DNA of 55,866 bases from Archangium sp. Its GTDB lineage: Bacteria; Myxococcota; Myxococcia; Myxococcales; Myxococcaceae. Positions 35,780-51,307 of this stretch are shown piece by piece; position 1 is the first letter of the stretch, and the number at the start of each line of letters is the position of its first letter. Under the pieces are notes generated by a model. That model had not been told where the DNA came from and searched no databases. It was given only the letters and a program-made list of their open reading frames with translations. Position numbers and translations under genes: made by a program. Location of the stretch: assembly GCA_030695565.1 (NCBI GenBank), contig JAUYRZ010000050.1, positions 1-55,866 on the forward strand, read 5' to 3'.

Positions 35780-37467
35780 TCCGCGGCGGGCTGCTCGCGT
35801 TCCTCCTGGGGCTGAGCGGCTGCGTCCGCCCGGTTCACGTGGAGACGCGAGAGACACCCGTCGAAGCGGGGCTCGAGGTTCCCTTCGTCGCCGAAGCGCC
35901 GCGGCGGTGGGACTTCGGAGACGCCACCCCGCCCGTGACCGCAGCCCAGACCACGCACGCCTTCGCGAAAGCGGGGCGCTACGTGGTGCGCGGCTTCGAG
36001 GGTGAGTCGCTCCGCGAAGAGCTGACGATCATCGTCTCGCCCCGCGCCGCGTTTCACCTGGTGCCGCCCGATGCACGTTTCGCGGTGATCGCCCGCGGGT
36101 TGGAAGACCTCGCGCCGGCGATCGACTTCGGCGAACGCATGGCCGGGCCCGAGAGCACGCAGGCCTGGCTCGATGGTTCACCGTTGCTCGGCTGGGCTTT
36201 CGAGCAGGCGAGCGCGGGCACTTCAGGGTGGGTCGACCCTCGAGAAGGCCTCGCCACCTTCGCCTGGGCCGACACGGAAGACACCCGGCTGAGCGTGGTG
36301 GGCACCATCGACGCGCCGAACGCGCTGAAGTCACTCACGGCCTGGCTTCTGGATCGGGGCTGGTCGCCCATCGCGCCCGTGCTGGGGCTGTGGCGTTTCG
36401 AGCAGGAAGATCGGGCCCTCGATGTGTTCGTGGATCGCGGCGCCCTGTACGCGGTCGACACCCCGGTGGCCGGCCGGCTGCCTTCGGCGCAGAGCCGCAT
36501 CGCCGCGGCCTCTTCCCAGGGCCTGGAGACGGATGGCGCGGTGGCCACGGCGCTCGATCGACTGCCCAGCGGGGGGCTGGTGATCTTCTCGCGGGCGCCG
36601 GAAGCGTTGAGCTGGCGTTTCGCCACCGCGGCCGTGCGCATCTCAGGCGATGAGGCCCGGTTGGAAGGCCGCCTTCATGGCGCAGCGCCCTTGTGGACGG
36701 TGCCCACGCAGCCGAGCGGAGTTCGTTTCTTGAGTCACGCGCCGGAGGGCCCGGTGCTGGTGGCGTCGGCGAGTGTTCCGCCAGCAGAGCTCGCCGCGCT
36801 CGCGCTCGGTACGCCCGGCACGCCGCGCCGCAAACAGCTCGAGCTCGAGCTGCTCGCGCAGAACACGGATGTGGATCGGGTCAGCTCTGCGTTCGCCGGT
36901 CTGTTCGAGCTGTGCGTGTACGCCGACGTCCCCGGCTTCATCCGCAGCACGCTCCAGGGCAATGGCCGGCCGAGTCCGCAGGGCACGATCCTGTTCGAGG
37001 CGCCGGTCACCACGGCCGAGCCCATCGAAGCCTTTGTCGATGCGTTGGCTCGCCGGTGGGATCTGTCGCTGAACAAGAATCGCGAGAAGCAGCTGCGGCT
37101 CTGGCGGGGGCCACTGGTGGGCCGGCCGCTCGAGGTCGCGCTGACGGAAGACTCACTCTTCGCGAAGGCGGGCTCGGTCATCGACGAGCGCGAGCCGGTG
37201 GATCTCAGCAGCACGCTCGGCTCGCGGTTCGACGGCGCCTTCGGGCCGAGGCATGTGTCGGTGTTGCTCGACGTGGGGCAGCTGCGGCGTGAGCTGCTCC
37301 AGCCGCGTTTGATGACGGACATCGATCCCCGGCGCGCGCTCCCGGCGCAGGCGCTGGCGGTGACGTTGCTCGATCGGCTCTCGCAGCTCGACGTGGCGAT
37401 GGTGGATCTCGCGCCCGCGCCCGACGGCGCCGTGGTGCAGGCGCTGCTCAAACTCCGCAAACCCTGA
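35728..37467 (+). CDS. PKD-domain lipoprotein
   Basis: 579 residues if it starts at the GTG at 35728, overlapping the previous gene by 52 bp; there is no other ATG, GTG or TTG before the signal sequence. The start region gives an unusually long basic segment and then the lipobox LGLSGC. A PKD-like domain follows (RRWDFGDATPPVTAAQTTHAFAKAGRYVVRGF). The remaining 480 residues are alpha+beta without a recognised family. A surface or periplasmic role is inferred. The start is the weak point. Confidence 0.75.
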   Translation: MGPQLRALHVRSGLRVLIRGGLLAFLLGLSGCVRPVHVETRETPVEAGLEVPFVAEAPRRWDFGDATPPVTAAQTTHAFAKAGRYVVRGFEGESLREELTIIVSPRAAFHLVPPDARFAVIARGLEDLAPAIDFGERMAGPESTQAWLDGSPLLGWAFEQASAGTSGWVDPREGLATFAWADTEDTRLSVVGTIDAPNALKSLTAWLLDRGWSPIAPVLGLWRFEQEDRALDVFVDRGALYAVDTPVAGRLPSAQSRIAAASSQGLETDGAVATALDRLPSGGLVIFSRAPEALSWRFATAAVRISGDEARLEGRLHGAAPLWTVPTQPSGVRFLSHAPEGPVLVASASVPPAELAALALGTPGTPRRKQLELELLAQNTDVDRVSSAFAGLFELCVYADVPGFIRSTLQGNGRPSPQGTILFEAPVTTAEPIEAFVDALARRWDLSLNKNREKQLRLWRGPLVGRPLEVALTEDSLFAKAGSVIDEREPVDLSSTLGSRFDGAFGPRHVSVLLDVGQLRRELLQPRLMTDIDPRRALPAQALAVTLLDRLSQLDVAMVDLAPAPDGAVVQALLKLRKP

Positions 37468-37468
37468 A

Positions 37469-37487
37469 CTCCCTCGCCCTGAAGCGG
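37469..37487. repeat. Decayed palindromic repeat fragment
   Basis: CTCCCTCGCCCTGAAGCGGG after the PKD lipoprotein stop looks like a truncated member of the repeat family. Confidence 0.35.
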
Positions 37488-37560
37488 GGTGCTCGGTTCG
37501 CCGCAATCATTTCCTCCGATGGAACAGACGGTGGGCCGCTCTCCGGTCGGGTGAACGGTT

Positions 37561-39036
37561 CTAGTTCCCCTTGTGCCGAGGCCGCCGAGGAGGAGGCGGA
37601 GGCGCCACCTCTTCTTCAACCACAGGCGCAGGTTCAGGTTCATCGGCAGGCTCAATGACGTCGGGCTCCGGCTCGTCCTCCGGAGCGACCTCGACCGGAG
37701 TGACGCTCGGCGCCGGAGTCGGCTGCGCCACCTCGTCATCATCCGCCGCCGCCGCGCTGGCGATGACGCCGCACGTGCAGCAGCCACCCGCCATGAACAG
37801 CACACCCAACACGATCAACACCCACTTGAGCCCCGAGCTCTTCGCAGGCTGCGGCGGAGCAACCGGCGGCTGCGTGGCCTGCGGCGCCACCACCCATCCG
37901 TTCTGTTGCGGCTGGGGCGGGGGCGGGGTGACCGCCAGCGGCAAACCCGTGTTCGCCGAGCCGCTCGAAGGCACCACCCACGCCGCCGGAGTCGCAGGCT
38001 GAGGGGTGTGCGTCTTCTCCAGGCCCTCCACCGGCACCGGTTGGAACGCCGCGCCACTCTGCGAAGGAAGGAACGCGGGCGTGCTCCCCGCTTGCGGCAG
38101 CCCGAGCGCCGACCGCAACGCATCAGCGAACTCACGCGCCGACTGCCACCGCTGCTGCGGCTCCTTGGCGAGCCCCACCATCACCACCTGCGCGAGCGGC
38201 AACGGCACGTTCGGGGCGATCTGATTGAGCGGCGGCGCCTGCTCAGTGCGCACCTTCACGATCAAGTGCGCGTAGCTCTCGGCGTCGAACGGCAGCTTCC
38301 CCGAGAGCAGCTCGTAGAGCATCGCCGAGACCGAATAGAGATCGGCGCGGGCATCGACACTGCGCGCGTCGAAGAACTGCTCGGGCGCCATGTACGAGGG
38401 CGTGCCCATCGCCACGCCGGTCATGGTCAGCCCCGACGTCGCCGCGTCGCCGTGCATCTTGGAGATGCCGAAGTCGAGCAGCTTGACGAAGTCGCGCTCC
38501 ACGCCGCGTTCATCACGCCGCCGCACCACGAAGACGTTGGCCGGCTTCATGTCGCGGTGAACGATGCCCTTGGCGTGCGCGGCCGAGAGCGCGTCGAGCG
38601 CCTGCAACACCACCATCACCAACCGCAGCGGCGCGAGCGGCCCCTGCTGCGCGTTGAGCTCCTTGAGATCGAGCCCGTCGAGAAATTCGAGCGCGAGGAA
38701 GGCCTGGCCGTCGGTCGACAAGCCCGCGTCCATCACCCGCACGATGTGCTCGCTGCCCACCGACGCTGCCGCACGCGCTTCCCGCAGGAAACGTTCGAGC
38801 ATCTGCTGATCGGCGCCGAGGCTGCGCTTGAGCAGCTTCAAGGCGACCGTGCTGTCGGTGTGCACGTGCGTCGCCAGGTAGACCGAGCCGAAGCCACCCG
38901 AGCCGAGCAACTTGCCCAGCTGGTATCGATCGACGCGGGTGCCCACCAGCCCAGGCGACTGCATCGACTCACCCGTCGCCGGACACTTCGGGGCTCCGGG
39001 CGGGTGTTCTCTCCCGCAGTGCTGGCACGCGTTCAT
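37561..39036 (-). CDS. Membrane Ser/Thr protein kinase with N-terminal zinc-ribbon-like segment
   Basis: 491 residues. Residues 4-18 ([15 protein letters not shown]) resemble half a zinc ribbon. The kinase domain (about 37-310) has [37 protein letters not shown] and YMAPEQ, all active-site residues present. A Pro/Gln linker is followed by one membrane helix ([20 protein letters not shown], about 402-422) and an acidic Pro/Glu tail expected outside the cytoplasm. It is divergent from the GT22-like gene; the 47 bp between the starts must hold both promoters. Confidence 0.93.
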   Translation of the reverse strand: MNACQHCGREHPPGAPKCPATGESMQSPGLVGTRVDRYQLGKLLGSGGFGSVYLATHVHTDSTVALKLLKRSLGADQQMLERFLREARAAASVGSEHIVRVMDAGLSTDGQAFLALEFLDGLDLKELNAQQGPLAPLRLVMVVLQALDALSAAHAKGIVHRDMKPANVFVVRRRDERGVERDFVKLLDFGISKMHGDAATSGLTMTGVAMGTPSYMAPEQFFDARSVDARADLYSVSAMLYELLSGKLPFDAESYAHLIVKVRTEQAPPLNQIAPNVPLPLAQVVMVGLAKEPQQRWQSAREFADALRSALGLPQAGSTPAFLPSQSGAAFQPVPVEGLEKTHTPQPATPAAWVVPSSGSANTGLPLAVTPPPPQPQQNGWVVAPQATQPPVAPPQPAKSSGLKWVLIVLGVLFMAGGCCTCGVIASAAAADDDEVAQPTPAPSVTPVEVAPEDEPEPDVIEPADEPEPAPVVEEEVAPPPPPRRPRHKGN

Positions 39037-39083
39037 CGGAGCCGCAGTTGTAGCCGTTCAACGTGCTATTCGTGCGCGCGAAA

Positions 39084-40667
39084 ATGACGTCGCCTCCCGC
39101 TTCGCAGCCGCGCACGCCCTGGGTGGAGATCGCCATCGCTGCGTTGCCCGCCGCCCTCCACGCGCTGCTGCTGCTGGGCCGGCTGCACCCCGACGAGCTC
39201 TTTCAGTCGCTGGAGATCGCCCTTCACCGCGCGTACGGCTTCGGCGTCGTGCCCTGGGAGTGGCAGGTGCCCCCCAACGCTGCGACCGCCACCCAGCCCT
39301 GGGGCATTCGCAACCACGCGGTGCCCATGCTGCTGGCGGCGTTGTTCAAGGCCGGCGATCTCATCGGGGTCAGCTCGGTGATGGGCCGGCGCGTATTGGC
39401 CGAAGTGCCGCAGTTCTTCCTGCACCTGGCCATGCTCGGAGCGGTGTGGCGCGTGGCTGCCCGGCGGGTGAGCGTGCCCATGGCCCGCGCGTGCCTCTGG
39501 CTGGTGGCGCTCTACGGGCCGCTGGTCTGGTTCGGAGGGCGCACCATGTCCGAGGCGTTCTCCACCGCTTTCCTCGTCTGGGGCCTGGAGCGCCTCGACG
39601 ATCAAGACGCCAAAGCGGGCTGGTGGGTGTGGGGCGGGGCGCTCTTAGGCTTCGCGCAGGTCACCCGCTATGGCTCGGCGGCGGTGATCGTGCCCGCGAT
39701 GCTCTGGCTGCTGATCACCCGGCGCTTCCGCACCTTCGCGCTCGCGACGCTGGGCGGTGTGGTGGTCGCCTTCGGCCTGGGCCTGCTCGACAAGCTCACC
39801 TGGGGCGATTGGTTCCACTCGCTCATTCACTACGTGCGTTTCAACGTCGTCTCGGGCTCCGCCGCCGCTCAGTTCGGAGCGCACCCCTGGTGGACCTACG
39901 CGCCCCGGCTGCTGCTGGCGCCTTTCGCGTTCATCGGGCTGTTCTTCACGGCGAGGCGTGATCGCGGCCTGGGCCCGGCGTCGACGGTGTTGGTGCTCGC
40001 GGTGGCGCTGGCGGTGATCTTCACCCGGTACCCTTCGATGAACGCGGCGGCGCCCTGGTTCGGCTTGATCGCCGTGGCGGCTTTGGGTTTCCTCCTGCTC
40101 GAGCCGGGCACCAAGCGGCCCTCGATCTTCATCGCCGCGGCGCTGGGCTACGTGGTGATCCTCTCGGCCACCGCCCACAAAGAAGATCGCTTTCTCTACC
40201 CCGCGCTCATCCTGCTCACCGTGGCCGCCGCGCCCACCTTCGTGGCCTGGGCCGCAGAAGCGTGGTCGCGCCGGGTCGCCAACCGGGTGTTGGTCGGGGT
40301 GATCGTCGCGTCGGGTCTGTTCTTCTTCTTGTTCCCCTCGCCGTATGACGTCTTGCGCAAGGAGCAGTTTCAGCTCACCGCCAAGGCCAGCAAGGGCGTC
40401 ACCGGCTACGTGCTGATGAACGAAGGCATGTGGGGCTCTCCGGGTTTCTTCTACCTGGGGCAGAACGTGCCCTGGTGCCCCTGCGATTTTCCGCAAGACG
40501 GCTGCTTCCAACTGGCCGCTCGCGATCCGCGCTTCAACCGCGGCGTGTACGTGAGCAACGGCGGCGAGGCCGAGAAGGCGCGTGATGCGTCGTCGAAGGC
40601 GGCGTTCGAAGCCGCGGGTTTCCGCCTCGTGGAGCAGCGCGGGCTCGCCTCGCTCTTCGAGCGGTAG
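39084..40667 (+). CDS. GT22-like (Alg9/PIG-B-type) membrane mannosyltransferase
   Basis: 527 residues from the ATG at 39084, polytopic. The luminal-loop motif HPDELFQSLEIALHRAYGFG, followed by VPWEW and IRNHAVP, is characteristic of family 22 glycosyltransferases, which use polyprenyl-phosphate sugars. About ten hydrophobic helices follow. The sugar and acceptor are unknown; a role in cell-surface or protein glycosylation is inferred. Confidence 0.88.
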   Translation: MTSPPASQPRTPWVEIAIAALPAALHALLLLGRLHPDELFQSLEIALHRAYGFGVVPWEWQVPPNAATATQPWGIRNHAVPMLLAALFKAGDLIGVSSVMGRRVLAEVPQFFLHLAMLGAVWRVAARRVSVPMARACLWLVALYGPLVWFGGRTMSEAFSTAFLVWGLERLDDQDAKAGWWVWGGALLGFAQVTRYGSAAVIVPAMLWLLITRRFRTFALATLGGVVVAFGLGLLDKLTWGDWFHSLIHYVRFNVVSGSAAAQFGAHPWWTYAPRLLLAPFAFIGLFFTARRDRGLGPASTVLVLAVALAVIFTRYPSMNAAAPWFGLIAVAALGFLLLEPGTKRPSIFIAAALGYVVILSATAHKEDRFLYPALILLTVAAAPTFVAWAAEAWSRRVANRVLVGVIVASGLFFFLFPSPYDVLRKEQFQLTAKASKGVTGYVLMNEGMWGSPGFFYLGQNVPWCPCDFPQDGCFQLAARDPRFNRGVYVSNGGEAEKARDASSKAAFEAAGFRLVEQRGLASLFER

Positions 40668-40675
40668 CAGCGCAC

Positions 40676-40718
40676 AAAAGAAAATCCCCGTGGCGGCACC
40701 AGGCCAACCACGGGGACT
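40676..40718 (-). terminator. Rho-independent terminator of ffs
   Basis: On the minus strand: TCCCCGTGG, a loop, CCACGGGGA, then a T-rich run (TTTTCTTTT). It lies just 3' of the SRP RNA and faces the GT22-like stop. Confidence 0.85.
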
Positions 40719-40727
40719 CTCAGAAGG

Positions 40728-40813
40728 GACGGCCAGGACACACGCGAAGTAACGCTACCGTTGCTTCCTTCCGGACCTGGCGGGGTTCACGGCCCCGCGT
40801 TGCCCTGACCAGA
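40728..40813 (-). ncRNA. ffs: Signal recognition particle 4.5S-type RNA
   Basis: The minus strand contains the SRP helix-8 core: CCAGGTCCGGAAGGAAGCA with a GGAA tetraloop closed by CC/GG, preceded by GTGAACCCCGCCAGG. The ends GGTCAGG and CCTGGCC pair. Length (about 86 nt) fits the small bacterial form, and a terminator follows. It lies next to tRNA-Ser and tadA. Confidence 0.93.
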
Positions 40814-40847
40814 AGATGCTGCTTTGGAACCTTCTACTCCTTAACAG

Positions 40848-40934
40848 CGGAGAGGGTGGGATTCGAACCCACGATACCCTTTCAGGTACACACGCTTTCC
40901 AGGCGTGCGCCTTCAGCCACTCGGCCACCTCTCC
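40848..40934 (-). tRNA. tRNA-Ser(GGA)
   Basis: Cloverleaf with acceptor GGAGAGG/CCTCTCC, long variable arm, TTCGAAT loop and anticodon loop CTGGAAA (anticodon GGA, decodes UCC/UCU). No CCA is encoded. Confidence 0.97.
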
Positions 40935-40963
40935 AACGAACGAAGCGCCCGTGTCTGCGCCAG

Positions 40964-41050
40964 CGGAGAGCGTAGGATTCGAACCTACGGTACCGTTACC
41001 GGTACGCCTGATTTCGAGTCAGGTGCCTTCGACCACTCGGCCAGCTCTCC
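40964..41050 (-). tRNA. tRNA-Ser(CGA)
   Basis: Acceptor GGAGAGC/GCTCTCC, long variable arm and anticodon loop CTCGAAA (anticodon CGA, decodes UCG). No CCA is encoded. Confidence 0.97.
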
Positions 41051-41066
41051 AGATTGCTCTGTTGCT

Positions 41067-41534
41067 CTATTCAGTTTTGTTCGCGCGACGAAGCTGCGCG
41101 AAGAACGTCTTGAGCGCCTGACTGCACGCTTCCTTCATCACACCGGAAGTCACTTCGACTCGGTGGTTATGCCTCGGATCCGCTGCCAGGTTGTAGAGAG
41201 ATCCCACGGCGCCTGCTTTTGGATCGCTCGCCCCGAAGACCAACCGGGTCACCCGCGATTGAACCAGGGCTCCGGCGCACATCGCGCAGGGCTCCAGGGT
41301 GACGAAGATTGAGACACCGGTCAGCCGCCACGCTCCGACCGCTGTTGCGGCCTCACGCATGGCGATGAACTCGGCATGAGAGAACGGGTCTCGGTCGACT
41401 TCGCGGCGGTTGTAGCCACGCCCGATGATCTGCCCGTCTTTGACAGCGACCGCACCGACGGGCACCTCGCCCATCGACGCTGCAGTCGCCGCAAGCTCGA
41501 GCGCAACGCTCATGAACTCTTCATCGGTGGTCAT
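41067..41534 (-). CDS. tadA: tRNA adenosine deaminase TadA
   Basis: 155 residues. Zinc and catalytic motifs: HAE (residues 53-55, Glu as proton shuttle) and PCAMC (Cys83 and Cys86). TadA converts A34 to inosine in tRNA-Arg(ACG), and that tRNA gene lies just upstream on the same strand (41555-41628), which strongly supports the assignment. Size fits TadA and not free cytosine deaminases. Two serine tRNAs follow. Confidence 0.96.
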   Translation of the reverse strand: MTTDEEFMSVALELAATAASMGEVPVGAVAVKDGQIIGRGYNRREVDRDPFSHAEFIAMREAATAVGAWRLTGVSIFVTLEPCAMCAGALVQSRVTRLVFGASDPKAGAVGSLYNLAADPRHNHRVEVTSGVMKEACSQALKTFFAQLRRANKTE

Positions 41535-41554
41535 CGTTTTTGTAGGCCTGCTTG

Positions 41555-41628
41555 CGCTCCGTGGAGGATTCGAACCTCCGGCCTTTGGATTCGTAGTCCA
41601 ACGCTCTATCCAGCTGAGCTAACGGAGC
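41555..41628 (-). tRNA. tRNA-Arg(ACG)
   Basis: Acceptor GCTCCGT/ACGGAGC, short variable loop and anticodon loop CTACGAA (anticodon ACG, TadA substrate for I34). It ends 21 bp before the tadA start. No CCA is encoded. Confidence 0.97.
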
Positions 41629-41653
41629 TTTACTTCTCAACGACACCGATTTG

Positions 41654-41740
41654 CGGAGTGAGAGGGATTCGAACCCTCGATACACTTTCGCGTATACAGG
41701 TTTAGCAAACCTGCGCCTTCAGCCGCTCGGCCATCACTCC
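41654..41740 (-). tRNA. tRNA-Ser(GCT)
   Basis: Acceptor GGAGTGA/TCACTCC, long variable arm and anticodon loop TTGCTAA (anticodon GCT, decodes AGC/AGU). No CCA is encoded. Confidence 0.97.
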
Positions 41741-41796
41741 ACAGCGAAATGACGAGACGTCCTGTCAAAGAACTGCGCTCCCACTACCACGTCCTA

Positions 41797-41883
41797 CGGA
41801 ACAGGTAGGATTCGAACCTACGAACGCCTTTCAGCGTCTGCGGTTTTCAAGACCGCCGCCTTCAGCCGCTCGGCCACTGTTCC
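41797..41883 (-). tRNA. tRNA-Ser(TGA)
   Basis: Acceptor GGAACAG/CTGTTCC, long variable arm and anticodon loop CTTGAAA (anticodon TGA, decodes UCA/UCG). No CCA is encoded. It lies about 90 bp after serS. Confidence 0.97.
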
Positions 41884-41973
41884 AGACTGCGTGGACCGAC
41901 GCCCCTGACGACCAACTTCGGACGGCAGAGGGCGCCTCCAGTACAGCAACCACTTCGGGACTGCAAAGGGTTT

Positions 41974-47911
<5,938 letters not shown>

Positions 47912-47999
47912 GCGTCTCCTTCGAAGAACCGACGAGCGTGAGCAGGCTACTCGACGAACATGACGCTGGTCATTGTCCGTGTTAGCTGCCCCCCCGCTC

Positions 48000-48716
48000 A
48001 TGGCTGCTTCCCCGCAGGTGTCAATCGTCATCCCCGTCTACAACGAGGAGGCCATCGTCGAGCAGGCGGCGACGGAACTCTGTGCCGGCCTCGATGCCCG
48101 TGGGTGGGACTACGAAATCATCTTTGCCGAGAACGGCTCTCGCGACCGCACGCAGGAGATTCTCGAGCGGCTCACGAAGGCCAACCCCCGGCTCAAGTGG
48201 TTCCATTCAGACCGCCCGAACTACGGGGTGGCGCTCAAACGGGGCATCGAACTGGCCCAGGGTGAGATCGTGGTGTGTGACGAGATCGACCTGTGCGATC
48301 TCGTGTTCTACGACCACGTGGTGCCGCCGCTCCTTCGGGGCGAGGCCGACCTCATCATCGGCTCGAAGGCCGCCAAGGGCGCCAGTGATCGCCGGCCGCT
48401 CATTCGGCGGGCCGCCACCCGGGTGCACAACGGGCTCTTGCGCTTCACCCTGGGCTTCAAGGGCACCGACACGCACGGCCTCAAGGCCTTCCGCCGGGAG
48501 CGCCTGATGCCGGTCATCCAGCGCTGCGTGGTGGACATGGACGTGTTCGCCTCGGAGTTCGTGGTGCGCGCCTGGCGCGAGAACCTCGACGTGCGCGAGA
48601 TCCCCATTCAGCTGGAAGAGAAGCGGCAGCCCTCGATTCACCTCTTCCGGCGCGTGCCCAACGTGCTCAAGAACGTGGCGCGGCTGGTGTACGTGATCCG
48701 CGTTCGCGGCGAGTGA
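48000..48716 (+). CDS. Family 2 glycosyltransferase
   Basis: 238 residues from the ATG at 48000. GT-A fold: VSIVIPVYNEEAIVEQA, FAENGSRDRTQEIL, GVALKRGIELAQGEIVV and an acidic metal-binding DEIDLCD in the DxD position. No membrane helices, unlike many polyprenyl-phosphate GT2s. Its stop overlaps the deacetylase start (TGATG), so the two probably act on the same glycan. Confidence 0.9.
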   Translation: MAASPQVSIVIPVYNEEAIVEQAATELCAGLDARGWDYEIIFAENGSRDRTQEILERLTKANPRLKWFHSDRPNYGVALKRGIELAQGEIVVCDEIDLCDLVFYDHVVPPLLRGEADLIIGSKAAKGASDRRPLIRRAATRVHNGLLRFTLGFKGTDTHGLKAFRRERLMPVIQRCVVDMDVFASEFVVRAWRENLDVREIPIQLEEKRQPSIHLFRRVPNVLKNVARLVYVIRVRGE

Positions 48717-49648
48717 TGCGGCTCTCGGCGCTGTCGGTCGATCTCGACTCGCTGCCGCACTACTGCCGCATTCAGGGGCTGCCTGAGACCCTGCTCGATG
48801 AGCAGGCGCGCGGCCTGGTCGCCAGCAAGGCGATCCCCCGGCTGCTCGAGCTGTTCGCCCGGCACCATTCGCCCGCCACCTTCTTCGTGATCGGCGCCGA
48901 CGTGGGTTTGCCGGGCATGCGCGAGGCTCTGCGGGCTTCCCACGCCGCGGGCGTCGAGTTGGCCAGCCACAGCTTTTCCCACGACTACGCGATCTCCCGC
49001 CGGCCACTCGCCGAGATCGAAGCCGATCTGGTGCAGTGCGAAGCGGCGCTGGAAACGGTCGGCGTGAAGCCGAAGGGTTTTCGGGCGCCCGGCTACACGC
49101 TTTCGCCGGCGTTGCTGCAGGCCGTGGCAGCGCGCGGCTATGAGTACGACTCCTCGGCGTTTCCGGCAGTGCCGTACTACCTGGCCAAGGGTTCGGTGAT
49201 GGGCGTGCTCCAGGCGCTCGGCCGGCCGTCACGAGCGATCCTCGATTCACCGCGGGTGTTGTTGGCGCCGCGCACGCCCTATCGGCCTTCGTTGCAGGCG
49301 CCGTATTCGAGAGGTGACAGCGCGCTGGTCGAGCTGCCGATGGCGGTGGCGCCCTTCACGCGGTTGCCCTTCATCGGCACGTTCGCCACCTCAGCGCCGT
49401 GGGTGGTGGTGGAAGCTGCCTTTCGTTCGTTGCGCCGGGACGTGTTGTTCAACTTCGAGATGCACGCGCTCGACGTGCTCGATCACACCGACGGCATCCC
49501 GAAAGAGCTGGTGCGCCAGCAGCGAGATCTTCAAGTGCCGGCGCGGGTGAAGCTGGAGCGGCTGGGCAAGTTGTTCGCCTGGCTCGGGGCCGATCGGGAT
49601 CGCGTCACCGTGCTCGACGCCGCCCGCCGCCTGAGTTCAAAACTCTAA
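48716..49648 (+). CDS. Polysaccharide deacetylase (NodB homology)
   Basis: 310 residues from the ATG at 48716. NodB motifs: SVDLDSL (catalytic Asp region), FFVIGAD, ELASHSFSHDY (metal His pair) and FRAPGY. Without a signal peptide it is expected to work on cytoplasmic lipid-linked sugars, the product of the coupled glycosyltransferase (inference). Confidence 0.9.
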   Translation: MRLSALSVDLDSLPHYCRIQGLPETLLDEQARGLVASKAIPRLLELFARHHSPATFFVIGADVGLPGMREALRASHAAGVELASHSFSHDYAISRRPLAEIEADLVQCEAALETVGVKPKGFRAPGYTLSPALLQAVAARGYEYDSSAFPAVPYYLAKGSVMGVLQALGRPSRAILDSPRVLLAPRTPYRPSLQAPYSRGDSALVELPMAVAPFTRLPFIGTFATSAPWVVVEAAFRSLRRDVLFNFEMHALDVLDHTDGIPKELVRQQRDLQVPARVKLERLGKLFAWLGADRDRVTVLDAARRLSSKL

Positions 49649-49667
49649 ATTCAGTTCACGCAAGGAG

Positions 49668-49705
49668 CTCCCTCTCCCTTCGGGAGAGGGGCGGGGTGAG
49701 GGTCT
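49668..49705. repeat. GC-rich palindromic repeat
   Basis: CCCTCTCCC TTC GGGAGAGGG then GCGGGGTGAGGG, between the deacetylase and the PEGA kinase. Confidence 0.75.
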
Positions 49706-49773
49706 CGCAGCGGTTTCACCTGAGCAAACGGGCATCCCCTCCACAGATCCACCGAGTAGGGTGCACGAGCTCG

Positions 49774-51300
<1,527 letters not shown>

Positions 51301-51307
51301 TCGCGCC

